This document shows positions 1 to 11,059 of a stretch of DNA of 64,000 nt, in pieces (position 1 is the stretch's first letter; each line of letters begins with the position of its first letter). The DNA comes from Hyphodiscus hymeniophilus. Lineage: Eukaryota > Ascomycota > Leotiomycetes > Helotiales > Hyphodiscaceae. Where the stretch lies: assembly GCA_016508695.1 (NCBI GenBank), contig VNKQ01000007.1, positions 1,736,001 to 1,800,000 on the forward strand. Reading direction: 5' to 3'. Both the position numbers and the translations under genes were made by a program. The notes beneath the pieces are model-generated. The model made no database searches, had not been told where the DNA came from, and was given only the letters and a program-made list of their open reading frames with translations.

Positions 1-830
1 TCATCAGATTTGAGCTGAGCTGAGCTGCTGAAACATGGTGAGCTCAGCTTGCTCCAAAACGGCACTGTTCAATGCGACTTGACCCTTCAGAGGCGTATCC
101 AACCTAAACTGAGAACGCATGCAGCATCATGCACCTTACAGACCACTAATGATAAGATGCACTTATATACCCCCTTAGCGACGCCAGAACGGGCAATAGG
201 GGGCCCTAGTTACGGGACCCTCGCCTGTGCTACCTCTTGGTGCAAGATCCCGTCTAGCAGTCAGTCAGAGAATGTTCCATTATCATTCCATCGCTTGTTG
301 CACAGAGGCAACGGCCAGAAGAGCCGGGGGAAAGGGGCAGTAGCCAGCAAAACCTGTGAGAACGAGCCACCATGTAGGTAGTAGTCGTTGGTTGTTGGTT
401 GTCGTGGAAGAGGTTTGTTAGCAATAGACCTGCTCATCCGCTCCTGACCCCTATTTACTTATTTACTTGCTGTTGTATGTTCTGTGCTTGAGGTCTTTGT
501 TTACTGGTGTTCAACTGCGAAAGTAGCATCCTTCGTAAATGGAAGGAGTTTGACGCGCTAGTCCTAATGGGGTAAGCGTGATTTCCGCTCCAAGAACCTT
601 GCCGTCTTTTCCAACTCCTCCACTGCTTTCCAGGTCTGCTTCTCTGGCGCCGTCTATCACGATTCGGCAACTTCTCGCTTCGTCAAAAAGAGGCCTTGAC
701 TTTCGAGATCATCAACTTTCCTACCATCTTACATTCGCTCTCTGTGATCCCGCGACAACGACAGTTCGTGGTTGTTGAGGGTGAGACGACCGGACTGACT
801 TCAACTTCTGTCAGCGTCCGCGTCAAGTTA
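1..830. other. 5' flank and probable leader of the first regulator gene
   Basis: No gene can be supported here. The stretch holds a short GAGCT tandem near 11-28 and GT-rich runs near 385-415, and becomes C/T-rich towards 600-750, as fungal promoters and leaders often do. The coding frame that starts at 831 stays open upstream to about 696, but the first ATG followed by a Q/S/P-rich regulator-like N-terminus is at 831. Confidence 0.5.
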
Positions 831-3045
831 ATGGCGCAGCACAACAACCACAACAGTCCGCATCTATCAACGCATCTGCATAACGGTTCTGCACCGTCTT
901 CTCCATCAATGTCGAACAACCAGCAACAAGCCGGCCAGTCGCGCCAATCCGTCAGCTATCCGAGCCCGACCTCCTACCCTTCGCCTTCGATGTCGAACGC
1001 CCCGTACAACTACCCTCCTCCGAACAACCAACAGGTGAACGAGTCGTATCGCGCAAGTCCGACTGGCAGTAACGGTGCGATGCCTCTCCCAAGTATGCGC
1101 TCCCTCGATCCTATGCAGCAGCAACAACAGCACATGGGATCACCTTTGCCTCATCCTCCGGTCGCGCAAATGGGCGGTAATTACTACCACAGCCAGAGCC
1201 AAACCCTACCCCACCCATATCCCAACGTCACTTCAGATCCCAACGGCGGCGGCAATATGCGATATGCGCTTCCTGTCAGCGATCCTCGAGTTATGAGCGG
1301 CGGAAGACATAAGAAGGTGAGCGAAATAGTAATCTCGATGATTCGGATTTGTCTCGTATTTGCTGACACGTTTCGTCTCTAGGAAATCAAGCGTCGTACC
1401 AAGACCGGTTGTTTGACATGCAGAAAGCGCAGAATCAAGGTCAGTTGGTGATATTCCTTCGAGTCGAAATTTTGGTTTGTTGGAGGTTGTTGAATTGAGG
1501 TTCGGTTCTCGCGACGATTGATGGGACCTTTTTCTTCGTCTATTGCAAGCGAATCTACCTAAGTAGGCGAAGGCACATGTTGCTTCTAGACTCGAGATCT
1601 TGCCGTCAAAATCTCCAACAACACAATATCATCAGAAAATCTGCTTACGCTGTCCTCAGTGCGACGAACACCACCCTGCCTGCCGAAATTGCCAAAAGTC
1701 GAAACGCGAGTGCATGGGCTACGACCCTATCTTCAAAAGCCAGCCGGGACCCGCAGCAATCCAACCAGCGCCAAGCTCCGCTCCTTCTCAAGGCCCTCTC
1801 TCGGCCACCGCCAACCCATACGGAAACCAACCTCAGATGCTCGGTGGCTACAGTGCTGCAGCAATGAATTATGATCCCTCCCTCCCTGCTGGAGTCAGCT
1901 CTCCTGGCTCTGGCCAACATTATGATTACGCTTCTGCGATCGACCCAGCATTGACATCGGGTCACACGTCTGCTGCAGGCAATCAATACATGCAATCAAC
2001 ACCAGGTATGTCAGCCTATTACAATGACCCCAAGCGGGAATTGTACGGCAACAGTCCATACTCGTCTTCTGGCGCTTCAGACACTCTCCACCTTAGAGGT
2101 GGAGGTGGCGGCTCCGTCTCCCCTTCTGTCGCATATTTTGCACAAGACGTGGCTGACACGATTTCTCCAGCAAAGCGAAGTGTTATTGACCTCCTCGCCA
2201 TGGGCGGCCCTATCCCCGCCCTCGTGTCCCAAGATCAAAACCCGACCTCGATCGATGAAACGAAGCACCTTTACTACAGCATTTATGCTCCCGGACTTGA
2301 GAACTTCCTCGAATCGAAGTGGTATTCTGTCAAAGGCCTCAATAAATTCCTTGGTGATAAGGGTATGATGGACTTGTTCGGTGCCTTGCTAGTACAATTC
2401 CAAAAGTCCAATACCGACCCAAAGGAGGTCTTCTATACCAATAGTATTGAGGCGAGGGTGTGCTGGTCTTTGGCATGCAATGTTCGTGCTGGTGCTACGG
2501 AGATGAATGGTGCAAAGAGCACTGGTCTCGTTCCCCCTAGTGATGATCCTATGGAAGCTGCTCGACGTTTGCGTGTTTTCGAAGCTCTCTTGACCGGCGA
2601 AGTTCGTCCACACAATCCACTTACCCAACCAGTTCCGGGTAGTACAGATCACCACCGACTTCGAGAGCTAGAATTCTGGCATAAGCTGGGCAATTTCGTT
2701 TGTATCCCAGAGGATGACTCCCAGAAGCAGATCGACGACTCCCTTGCAGCCCTCCGCACGCTCCTCGACGGCAGAGAGAACAGAGATGTTCTGTACTCCA
2801 TTGCAGTCATCCGTGCCATCGGTCAACGCGTTTCCGACTATACAGCCAGCGACATGCCACATCACTTTGACGAAACCGATGACAAGAGCAAGCTTCAAGT
2901 CGCAAAGAAATTCATTACAGATGAAGCTAACGGCAATGGCACCACCAACGTTATCCGACGATTCTGTGAACTTGCTACTCGAACATGGTCTGCCGCTTCT
3001 GCCAACGCTTCGAGCGCTTCACCTGTACCACAAAACGAATCTTAA
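831..3045 (+). CDS. Zn2Cys6 (binuclear cluster) transcription factor
   Basis: This is a nuclear DNA-binding regulator of about 642 residues. The exons I infer are 831-1316, 1383-1439 and 1660-3045. The 66-bp first intron and 220-bp second intron both have GT-AG ends and preserve the frame. The first 162 residues are rich in Q, S, P, N and Y and look disordered. The zinc cluster follows, with C172, C175, C182, C189, C192 and C199 and a basic KRRTKTGC lead-in. The second intron cuts the cluster between K181 and C182, so a one-frame ORF scan misses the domain. Residues from about 335 onward are helical and probably form the regulatory region. It resembles the conserved group of filamentous-fungal C6 factors with an RRTKTGCLTCRKRRIKC cluster. 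I cannot name the orthologue or its targets, and no clustered pathway genes adjoin it. Family assignment is firm; the target pathway is unknown. Confidence 0.88.
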
Positions 3046-4531
3046 GTTGGTTATCTCTCTGGCGTCATTACACGGTCTCAACGAATCTTCTTTCGCGGCG
3101 TTGCGTTGCGTTTCATTGCATTTGCGTAGTTCGTGCGGCGTCGAAAAGGGAACTCTGGACTCATCTTTCTTTCGCCTTGTCCTCCGCTCCTATGGCTCAA
3201 TCTTCACGAGTCAACTTCAGAAAGGGCATCCAGTACGGGATTCGTGGGAGGGAAAGGCTTCACAGCGATTGCATCAAAAAAGGGTGCAGAATATACGAAA
3301 TGGGGAGATGATTGCGTAATTTCAGCTCTGTTGTCGAATAGCTACACTCATCTGATGAGTGCTACGTTTCGACCCCTTGCTAGATAGCTACACTCATCTC
3401 GCCCATACTTGCACCACGATGGTGCGCAATGTACACTTAGGAGTGGAAGATCATTGCTACATTCCAGTTTACGCTGGATAGCTACACAGATTTTGAAGAC
3501 GAGTGCTACGTTCTGGCCTTGAGCTGGATAGCTACACTCATCTTCACCACTCGGATTCCTTTTTTATGGACGGCAAACGAATACTTCCTCTAGTATCAGC
3601 GTTTGCGCGGACTTCATATTGCGATTCATCAAGAATTCTGGCGCTACATTGCAGATGGATGATGGATATCATGGCGGGGAACAGCTCTTTCTTTTTTGTA
3701 CCTCTAGTCTAGAGAAAACGCGATGAATAATCAATGAATGCCTGCCTGCTTCTTCAGTTGAGGCTTGACGTTATTTCAACCAACCTGTTGCAAGATTATC
3801 CTCCGAGTTGAAAAATGTATTTTGGCACTCTCCTCACTGAAGAGCTTCGGATGATTGGGGCCATTGTACCTTCATAAGGTAGCGCATCAAGCGATGCAAG
3901 CCTCAAATGTCCCCGAACATCAGTCCACCAAACTCATCGCAGTTCCGCATATCCCACGATTGAATGAGTGGTTATGCACCGATTTCTCGGGGATTGCAGG
4001 ACATCTTGATGCGAATCGTTTCGTGTCGGTTTGGACCAAGAGGATGAATATAGGCTTCGTCCAGCCTCGTGTTTGTAGTCCTTACGTGCAGAGCGACAAT
4101 GGAGATCGAGGTCTAAGGTCCAAGGGCGGATTTTTCAGAGGACAGGAATCTTGCCGGGTCGAGATATGCTTACCGTGTGCGCTGCCGAAGGATCGACGTA
4201 TAGCAAGTCGGCATGGCCACGGTTGTGCATCAGGAGGCTTCCATGGCATTGTCATAGTGCGCTCTTGGTGCTGGTACAAATCCCGTGGGTTTGGATTTGT
4301 CTGGGTGTGAGGATTAGGAGGGTCTGGTTCACCAAAGATGATGCAAGTTGGAAGATGGGAAAGGGCATGGTTTTATTGGGAGTTCTATCTATCGTCTTTT
4401 TGGTTTCTCCGCAAGCACACAAGCGCCTCCTCTCTTTGCTCCAAGGAAATCTAGGTGTCTACCTCCACGCACTTTGTGTCGCTCGGCTCATGCCTCACGC
4501 TCCTGCGATCCCAGCCTGTCAAGAGCTCAGC
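3046..4531. other. Intergenic region between two gene 3' ends
   Basis: The genes on both sides end here, so this is a convergent spacer of about 1.5 kb. The first part is probably the 3' UTR of the regulator and contains the short repeats listed separately. An open frame at 3855-4310 has no recognisable domain and I do not call it a gene. Confidence 0.5.
3339..3543 (+). repeat. Short dispersed repeats in the regulator's 3' region
   Basis: TAGCTACACTCATCT occurs at 3339-3353, 3385-3399 and 3529-3543, with a partial copy TAGCTACACAGA at 3479-3490. GAGTGCTACGTT occurs at 3357-3368 and 3501-3512. In two places the two motifs lie 18-22 bp apart in the same order, which suggests an old local duplication of a mixed unit. 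The position fits the 3' UTR of the upstream regulator. The repeats are visible in the sequence; no function can be read. Confidence 0.7.
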
Positions 4532-5822
4532 TCACATGTCCTTCTGCTCTCCAACCGGACTCTTCAACTTCCCCGTCTCGACCGCGCTCCGCACGTTCTC
4601 AATACACCAGACCTCCATCTTCGTCTGCGTTTCCACGCTCCAGGTTCCCATGTGCGGCAGTAGCATCACGTGGGGATTTGCGATCAAGCCGGGGTGGACT
4701 TTGGGCTCTTCTTCAAAAACGTCCAGGCCACAGGATAGTACCTTGCCGCTATTCAAAGCTGTCACGAGTGCATCTTCGTCCATGACTGCTCCTCGAGCTG
4801 TATTCACGATTACGATACCTGTCTTCATCTTTTCGAACTCGCGTGTGGAAATGATATGGCGGGTTTGTTTCTATTTGTGTCAACACGCCCTTCCCCGCTC
4901 AAACTTCATACTTAAAATAAGAATGCTTACATTGAGAGGGAGGTTCAGAGATAGGACATCGGAGGTGCTCATCAACTCGTCGAAAGAAACGTATTTCGCA
5001 CCACCGCTTAACTCCTCGGACAGCGGGTTGCGGTTATAGTATTGGGTCGTCATGCCAAAGGCTGCTGCTTTCTTCATCAGGTTGCGTCCGATGCCTCCCA
5101 TACCTAGGATTCCGAGGACTTTTCCTTGTGGATCGTGGCCGAGGGGTGGTGGAGGTGCGCCTTTCCAATGGCCGTTCCGGAGGGCCATCATTGCTGGGAG
5201 TTTGTCAGTCGGTTGAGTTTTGTGACCGGATTTAAGGAGGAGGCAGTGGTGGGAGAGGAACCATACAAGTATTGAAACCCCTCAGAGCACCGAGAATCAG
5301 ATACATGTTCGTGTCCGCCGTAGCATCATCGACTGCCGTCGGGACATTCGAGACCCGTATATCGCGTGCTGTGCAAGCATGAATGTCGATTTGGTCATAT
5401 CCGGCACCTATTCTCAACGTCAGCTTCATTTTCCCCCAATGCCTCCTGAACATCCAATGATTTCGTCAACCGCCCCCAGGAGTTTATATATACCGTTGTG
5501 AGCAATGAACTTCAGACTCTTCGGTAAAACAGCAACCAGCTCCTCATCTACCAAGCCCGTAATAGCAACGCTCATAAAGGTCCGATACGCGGCTGAGACC
5601 TTGTCAAATTTGCCCGCCTTGCACTCCTCTATGAATTCCTCGCGTGAGCGGGCCTCGGGCTCGATGATCTCGGCGATTGAAGAGAGGGAGGTCCATTCTG
5701 AGTGAGCGCTGCGGAAGTGGGATTAGCCTTTGTATGTAATTTTGCAATGGAGGGGTAATTTTGGAAGTCGGAAGAGCTCACTGTTCGATTTCTCCTAGGA
5801 GGAGAATCTGTGGCTTGCTCAT
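4532..5822 (-). CDS. D-isomer-specific 2-hydroxyacid dehydrogenase (glyoxylate/hydroxypyruvate reductase type)
   Basis: This cytosolic NAD(P)H-dependent enzyme should reduce small 2-keto acids such as glyoxylate or hydroxypyruvate. Five exons on the minus strand (5822-5782, 5708-5494, 5407-5267, 5193-4931, 4870-4532) give 332 residues, normal for the family. All four introns have GT-AG ends and the phases match. Visible signatures are HNGAGYD at 84-90, the dinucleotide-binding GMGGIG at 163-168, the catalytic arginine in NTARGAV (R246), the glutamate in DVFEEEP (E275) and the histidine in LLPHMGT (H293). The start is the first ATG of a 41-base exon, giving an N-terminus (MSKPQILLLG) that reads as the expected first strand. 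The substrate cannot be decided among glyoxylate, hydroxypyruvate and other 2-keto acids. Confidence 0.92.
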
Positions 5823-6594
5823 ATTGGAGACGCTCTTTTTGGGGGTCGGGAAGAGGAGGAAGTGAGGAAGGTGCAGTGTGAAGTTTGTTGTTGCTGGTGT
5901 TGACTTTATGGTGGGGTCCCCGCGTAAAGTCGACCTTGGGAAGCGGATACCAAAAAAAAACCCCCTAGATAAGCTGGATAAGCTTCCCCAAAATCTATGG
6001 ACGATGCTTCTCTGAACAACTGCACGAGCCCGTCAGATAAGGCAGGCGATCGAGATGCGAATGCTTCGGTTTGCAAAGAGTATGTGAAGGGTGTTGGCGC
6101 CCAACTCCCGCGACTTGGCTGCTATTTTATTTTATTTTCTGCCGGTGCTTTTGGGCCGTCATGGATGATGGGGGTTGATGCAATTCGGGGTGATTGCGGA
6201 GGGAAGGCCGTTGTCACCAATGATGGCCGCGAATGGCGGGGGGAGAGGATGGAGTCAGCTTGTGGTACCCCCTGGATGGTTCACTCACGTATGTCCTTGA
6301 ACTTGGGGACAAAAGGCTGCGAGATCGGTCCGTCAGAACCCGAATGGATAATGATGAAGGATGTGAGTTGGTCGATGGGCTTTCACAGATGCTTAAGAGG
6401 TAAGATAATGCTTGAATATATGCATCGTCGATTGCGTGCTTTGGGGAGCAACAGTCTCTTGTTGTCTAACTTGCATACAACTTTCCCACCTCAGCTTTGC
6501 AGGGTATATGTCTTTCTACTTCCAGAATCCCCGAACCTAAAGTATATCCATTTGCCAACTGCAAAAATCTCAACCTTTCCAACCAGATAAGTCC
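5823..6594. other. Intergenic region upstream of the dehydrogenase
   Basis: This spacer holds the dehydrogenase promoter and the 3' end of TRP4. An open frame of 197 codons at 5997-6590 on the plus strand shows no domain or typical composition, and I treat it as spurious. Confidence 0.5.
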
Positions 6595-7888
6595 CTAGCT
6601 GTTGAAGCTATTGCTGACCTCCACGAACTGGCTCCACTGCCTCCAAGCCTCACCACTCTCGACAGCCCATCTTGCTCGTCTTACTCCTTCCTTCCATCTT
6701 CCTCCACCAGGACCTCTCTCCGTGACAACCTTCCCATCATCTCCATGACCCATATCACTTTCATCAGCTTCACAAACTCCTGAGACTACGAACAATGCCG
6801 CCGTATTCATGAGGACGAAGTGGAATATTGGATCATCTCTCGGGAGCTGATTTTGAAGAAGCCTAGTCAGGATAGCTGCATTCTCATGCGGTTCTTTGCC
6901 AGGTGACACATCCGCCAATGGATGAGCCGGTAATCCGAAATCTTCGGCACTGACAGTGAAGCTTTCGATGTCAACATCGCGGGGTGAGTCCTGGTGAGTT
7001 GAGCGATCAACCAATCTCCAGCAGTAGGTCTTGCCAGCACAGCTGATCTCATCGAGATCTTCTTCACCACAGACAACCATGGCTTTTCGAGCGCCGCTCA
7101 TCTTCAATGCTTCAGCAAAGACAGGGCCGATGTCTCTTCTTGCCACGCCTAGAAGACGAGCTTCGATGTTTCCTTCAACCGGGTTCGCAAGAGGACCGAG
7201 TAAGTTGAAAATCGTTCTCCAGCCGAGCTCTTTTCGGATTGGAGCAACGAACTTCATACCATCATGGAACACTGGTGCGAAGAGGAACGAATAGTTACTT
7301 TTTTGGTAGACTTTTGAGATGGTTTCAGGAGTGACTGCCATCAAATTTGGGGCCGTTGGTAAGGTGGAATTTAAAAGGTCTGCTGATCCAGACTTGGAAG
7401 TCGAAGCTCGATTTCCATGCTTGCTCAACATCAGAAGAGATGAGGCCAAAATAGAAGAAGTGGTTGAGATGTTAAATGTATGATGTGAATCACCTCCCGT
7501 GCCCACAATATCGCACTGCCAAAAATCAGTAAAAACTCTATAAGTCGTAAGCAGAACTTACAAGTCCTCCTTTATATTCACCTTCGGGCCTTCCACGCTC
7601 CTTAACAACTCTTTCCAATTCCTTCCTATCAATCTGAGAAGCCGCAGCTCTCATAGCTTCAGCGCATTTGGCAATGACATCTGCCCTTCGATCCCATCCC
7701 GTGAAATGTAGACAAGTGAGCAGTGCTCCGGTCTGTACAGGAGATAATTGGTCTGTGAAGATATGTGATATTGCCAATGCGATTTCTTCGGCTGTGACAT
7801 GATTCTCGCCAGGTGAAGGCCACAATCTCCTCAAGAGAGGCGTAATGGATATTGTTTTAGGGGCATTCGGCTCAATTCCATGAGCCAT
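6595..7888 (-). CDS. TRP4: Anthranilate phosphoribosyltransferase
   Basis: It catalyses the second committed step of tryptophan synthesis, joining anthranilate and PRPP to give phosphoribosyl-anthranilate. Two exons, 7888-7562 and 7515-6595, are separated by a 46-bp GT-AG intron with a clean phase-0 junction. The 415-residue product begins with the small helical domain of the nucleoside-phosphorylase-like fold. The PRPP-binding GTGGD motif follows at about 114-118, right after the splice junction, then SKHGNRASTSKSGSADLL and an FLFAPVFH segment, all typical of TrpD/Trp4. The C-terminal third carries an acidic insertion (about residues 360-385), probably a surface loop. The gene shares a 292-bp intergenic region with the divergent mitochondrial ribosomal protein gene. 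A CPC1/GCN4-type site upstream suggests general amino-acid control. Confidence 0.95.
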
Positions 7889-7970
7889 GATGAGCGATTT
7901 TAATTGGAGCTAGATAAGAAGAATGGAAGAATTTAGGAGAATATATGTGTATTTTCTTTCCTTTGTGCTC

Positions 7971-7978
7971 ATGACTCA
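7971..7978. promoter_or_regulatory. CPC1/GCN4-type site (ATGACTCA)
   Basis: ATGACTCA matches the consensus TGASTCA bound by Gcn4 in yeast and CPC1/CpcA in filamentous fungi. It lies 82 bp before the TRP4 start codon and about 200 bp before the divergent ribosomal protein gene. Amino-acid biosynthesis genes are the classical targets of these activators. The match is seen; occupancy is inferred. Confidence 0.6.
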
Positions 7979-8180
7979 ATTTTGTACTATATTGGCACCT
8001 CAGTCCGTCGCAAGGCTGAATGTTGAAAAGTGGAGACGCTATTCCATTTTGGAGTTTTCTCGACCAGACATTGAAAGCTCCATCTACAGACTACCTTATG
8101 CAGACATTTGCAAAAGTAAGCATTACAACTGCGCTGCCAGTCCTTTCATAAGATCGTCAGTCGCTGATATATAGCACAGA

Positions 8181-9212
8181 ATGCCTCCACGAATACATCC
8201 GCCTTCAAAGGCCATATCATCAATCCTCCGTCGACAGCAACCACTCCGTCAACGTCAATATGCCACTGCAGCAGCAGCCTACACGCCAGCACCCTCTTTT
8301 TCTCGAATCAACCGTACTGCACCCCCAATAGCTCGTCATCCCAGCACTCAACCGCCGTCCCATAAGCCTCCCGAGTTTCGAAAGTCCCAACTACTCCGCT
8401 CCTATGCCTCGCTTCTACGCTCCACCCCCCTCATGCTCCTCTTTCAACACAACAACCTCAAATCCAGCGAATGGGTAGGCATTCGTCGCGAGTTGACCAA
8501 TGCTCTCCGGAAGGTAGATGAGGCGAGGATAGCAGCTGGCCACGAGCCAGAGCATCTGGCAGACGGGATAAAGCTGCAGATTATACAGACCGGCATCTTC
8601 GCGACCGCGCTGAAAATCGTCGAGTTCTACAGGCCAGACGAGCAGTCTGGTGCAACGAGATTGGATCCCACGGACCCGATAACGCCCAGCTCGGCTAGTA
8701 TGCCGATATACAGCTCCCACGGCGAGGAGTTGACGCATACGTTGTCCAAAGCAGCGCACGAAGCTATAGCCTCGTTGAAAGTCTCGCACGAGCTCGAACC
8801 CTTGCTGTCTGGACCGTTGGTCCTGCTCACTTTCCCGACCGTGACTCCGCAGTATATGAAGACAGCGCTTTCGATTCTGTCGCCTAGCCAGCCTAACTTT
8901 CCCGCGCCGAAGAAGAGGGTGAATCCCGGGTGGCACGATCCGGCTGTGCAGGGTGGTGTGCAAAAGTTGTTGCTATTGGGTGCGAGGATTGAGGGGAAGG
9001 TATTCGATGTTGAGGGCACGAAATGGGTTGGCGGTATTGAGGGTGGGTTAGAAGGGTTGAGAGGGCAGTTGGTGGGTATGTTGCAGAGCATTGGTGGTGG
9101 CTTGACGAATACGCTGGAGAGTGCTGGGAAGAGTCTGTATTTTACTGTAGAGGGGCGACGGATGATGTTAGAGGAGGAAGAGAAGCCCACAGGAGAGGCC
9201 AAAGCTGAATGA
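8181..9212 (+). CDS. MRPL11: Mitochondrial large-subunit ribosomal protein uL10m (MRPL11/L10 family)
   Basis: This single-exon gene of 343 residues encodes a mitochondrial ribosome protein of the L10 family. The family forms the base of the L7/L12 stalk that recruits translation factors. The N-terminus (about residues 1-45) is rich in R, Q, S and A with almost no acidic residues, and looks like a mitochondrial presequence. The L10-like region starts near 65 with KSQLLRSYASLLRS, followed by an LFQHNNL strand that the mitochondrial L10 proteins share. A loop around 155-180 and a C-terminal tail of about 60 residues extend beyond bacterial L10, as in other fungal copies. It is divergently transcribed from TRP4 and convergent with the PI-PLC gene, with 75 bp between stop codons. 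The family is fairly certain from overall pattern. Confidence 0.8.
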   Translation: MPPRIHPPSKAISSILRRQQPLRQRQYATAAAAYTPAPSFSRINRTAPPIARHPSTQPPSHKPPEFRKSQLLRSYASLLRSTPLMLLFQHNNLKSSEWVGIRRELTNALRKVDEARIAAGHEPEHLADGIKLQIIQTGIFATALKIVEFYRPDEQSGATRLDPTDPITPSSASMPIYSSHGEELTHTLSKAAHEAIASLKVSHELEPLLSGPLVLLTFPTVTPQYMKTALSILSPSQPNFPAPKKRVNPGWHDPAVQGGVQKLLLLGARIEGKVFDVEGTKWVGGIEGGLEGLRGQLVGMLQSIGGGLTNTLESAGKSLYFTVEGRRMMLEEEEKPTGEAKAE

Positions 9213-9287
9213 GAGGCGTGGACGGTCTTGTATGATATGTATATTTACATCTAGTCTATATAAAGACTATATAGGATCTTGTCGAGT

Positions 9288-10760
9288 CTATGGTCCAGGC
9301 AACATCTCTTCTCTCTGTTCCAACTTTGCATTCATCCCAACTATGCATCTAACCAGATCCCAATCCCCATCATACCCAACCCAATCACAAACCACAATGC
9401 CCGTACTCCCATCCCCAACAGCCATCCTCTCATCCCCCATCTCCGGATTCCAAAGAGCCCCAGAATCGTTATGCCGTATACAGAGATGGTGCACAATTGC
9501 AGGATTGACCTTCGCCGCAATCCGATCGGGCCAGCAATTCGATCTCCAGAAATTGCTTGCGCTCAGGAAGTTTATGAAGAAAGGGAATTTCACCGCTTGC
9601 TTCTCCGCGTTCTTCAAATCTCCGGGTAAAGGACACACGGCTTGAGCAGCTTTCGCCAGGTGGTCTGTTGAGAAGCCGATCTTCTTCTCTATGTTTGTAT
9701 GTTCTGCCACTTCGTAAAAATCCTGCACACGTATCTCGCCAGAGGAGCACAACCCGTCTGCACAGTTGTCTGGCCAGCTCTCAGCATCGATGCACCAGCC
9801 CGTTCCATTGTTCTCCCCCTTCAAAGAATCATCCAACGCGAACCTCCGGATGACAATGACCCTCTTGCGCACTTCCCCGAGAGTTGGGATACGGTTCTCC
9901 GTGAACCATCGGCGGGGATCGTCTGCATAGTGCTCGTGTAGAATCTTGCTCAGATGCTGATCTGTAGACTTCCCAATGCCCTCCCGCTTCAAAGAGACTA
10001 TGACCGTCTCACTCGGATTCGCATCGAGGAATGCAAAGATATGATCCATCAGCCCGCGCAAGTACTTGGTTCCTGTGAGGGAAACGGGGAATGCGCTGTG
10101 CACGAGTATAAGTCCATCTTTTGTTGGATCGCTCGGCTTCTCGGGCTGCACTCTGATATCGAGAAAGCGGATCCCATTGTCGAGCTGCTCTCTCACACTC
10201 ACGGCTTGGCAGCGTACTGAAGGCAGTGCGGTGTGGTGCGTTGGTGAGTTGTGGGTTCCGGGTATGCTAAGGGCGGATAGGGGCGTTTCGTTTCTAAGCT
10301 TGCTCATCCAGGAGTTGAGGTTTGATGAAGAGTAAAGGGCAAGGTATGAGGGACTCGGGAGGTGTATGGCTGTGAATTCGAAGCGCGGGTTCGGGGAGAG
10401 CGGTGTGAGGACGGTTGATCGTGAGGAGTGTGTTGGTGTATCGACCCTGTATCTTTGACCGTCGACCTCGAAGGTCAATCTTAGAACCTCTCCTAGGTTG
10501 GGCTGGATGTCTGTCTTTTTCGTCTCGAGTGCGCCAATTAGGACGGAGATGTCTTGGTGAGTGAAAGTCTCGGCATGGAGGGCAAGTTGGGGTGATGTTG
10601 GACCTGTGGATCTGTTCATTATTCCAGTGAAGGTTCTGGTTATATTCGCAAGGCTGACGAATCCATTGTCAACGGTTTTGGGCTCTTCAAAGCGCTCCAC
10701 GAGTTTCAATTCGATTGGATTGAGGGTAAGATTACGTATCGTTAAGGCTGGTAAAGCCAT
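9288..10760 (-). CDS. Phosphatidylinositol-specific phospholipase C, X-domain protein
   Basis: Predicted to cleave glycerophosphoinositide headgroups. The 490-residue single-exon product has the bacterial-type PI-PLC X domain in its second half. SIPGTHNS holds one catalytic histidine (H170), and ILVHSAF holds the second (H221). RFLDIRV between them supplies the metal- or substrate-binding D/R pair, and an ETVIVSLKRE strand follows. The first 150 residues form a beta-rich module seen in fungal homologues; I cannot name it. No signal peptide is evident from the chosen start (MALPALTIRN). The frame is open further upstream to an ATG at 10976, which would add 72 residues including a hydrophobic FFLSIYI stretch, so a longer form cannot be excluded. 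No Y or C2 domain is present, so it is not a eukaryotic delta-type PLC. Confidence 0.88.
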   Translation of the reverse strand: MALPALTIRNLTLNPIELKLVERFEEPKTVDNGFVSLANITRTFTGIMNRSTGPTSPQLALHAETFTHQDISVLIGALETKKTDIQPNLGEVLRLTFEVDGQRYRVDTPTHSSRSTVLTPLSPNPRFEFTAIHLPSPSYLALYSSSNLNSWMSKLRNETPLSALSIPGTHNSPTHHTALPSVRCQAVSVREQLDNGIRFLDIRVQPEKPSDPTKDGLILVHSAFPVSLTGTKYLRGLMDHIFAFLDANPSETVIVSLKREGIGKSTDQHLSKILHEHYADDPRRWFTENRIPTLGEVRKRVIVIRRFALDDSLKGENNGTGWCIDAESWPDNCADGLCSSGEIRVQDFYEVAEHTNIEKKIGFSTDHLAKAAQAVCPLPGDLKNAEKQAVKFPFFINFLSASNFWRSNCWPDRIAAKVNPAIVHHLCIRHNDSGALWNPEMGDERMAVGDGSTGIVVCDWVGYDGDWDLVRCIVGMNAKLEQREEMLPGP

Positions 10761-11059
10761 GATGTAAATCGACAAGAAGAAAACGCGATGGGCGAGATGC
10801 TGGATCGTGAAGGCATATTGTACATAGGGATTACTGGAATTCGCAGTTGGAGATTGAGTCGAGATCCTAGCTCGAGCTTTCTCGGCTACCGGTATGCGGG
10901 GTTTGGAGGGGTTAGATTGCTTGGAGAACTCACGAAAACACTTAGTAAATTGGTTAATCTGTGAACCCTCATTCATTCATATGAAGGAGATTATTGAGGC
11001 AAAAGCTCTATTGTAGTATATATTCTTACATTAGAGAAAATATCATCCGCCAAAATCCT

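Noticed and set aside
3351..3372. CTGATGAG resembling a hammerhead ribozyme core
   Set aside because: The matching GAAA core and flanking stems are not present on the same strand; the match lies in the local repeat.
3855..4310. 151-codon plus-strand open frame
   Set aside because: No domain, atypical composition and overlapping frames on the other strand; it lies in a convergent spacer.
5997..6590. 197-codon plus-strand open frame
   Set aside because: No recognisable motif; codon use is unlike the secure genes, and it lies across the dehydrogenase promoter and TRP4 3' flank.
8415..8963. Antisense frame of 182 codons inside the uL10m gene
   Set aside because: It mirrors the real coding sequence; the plus-strand product has the family features.
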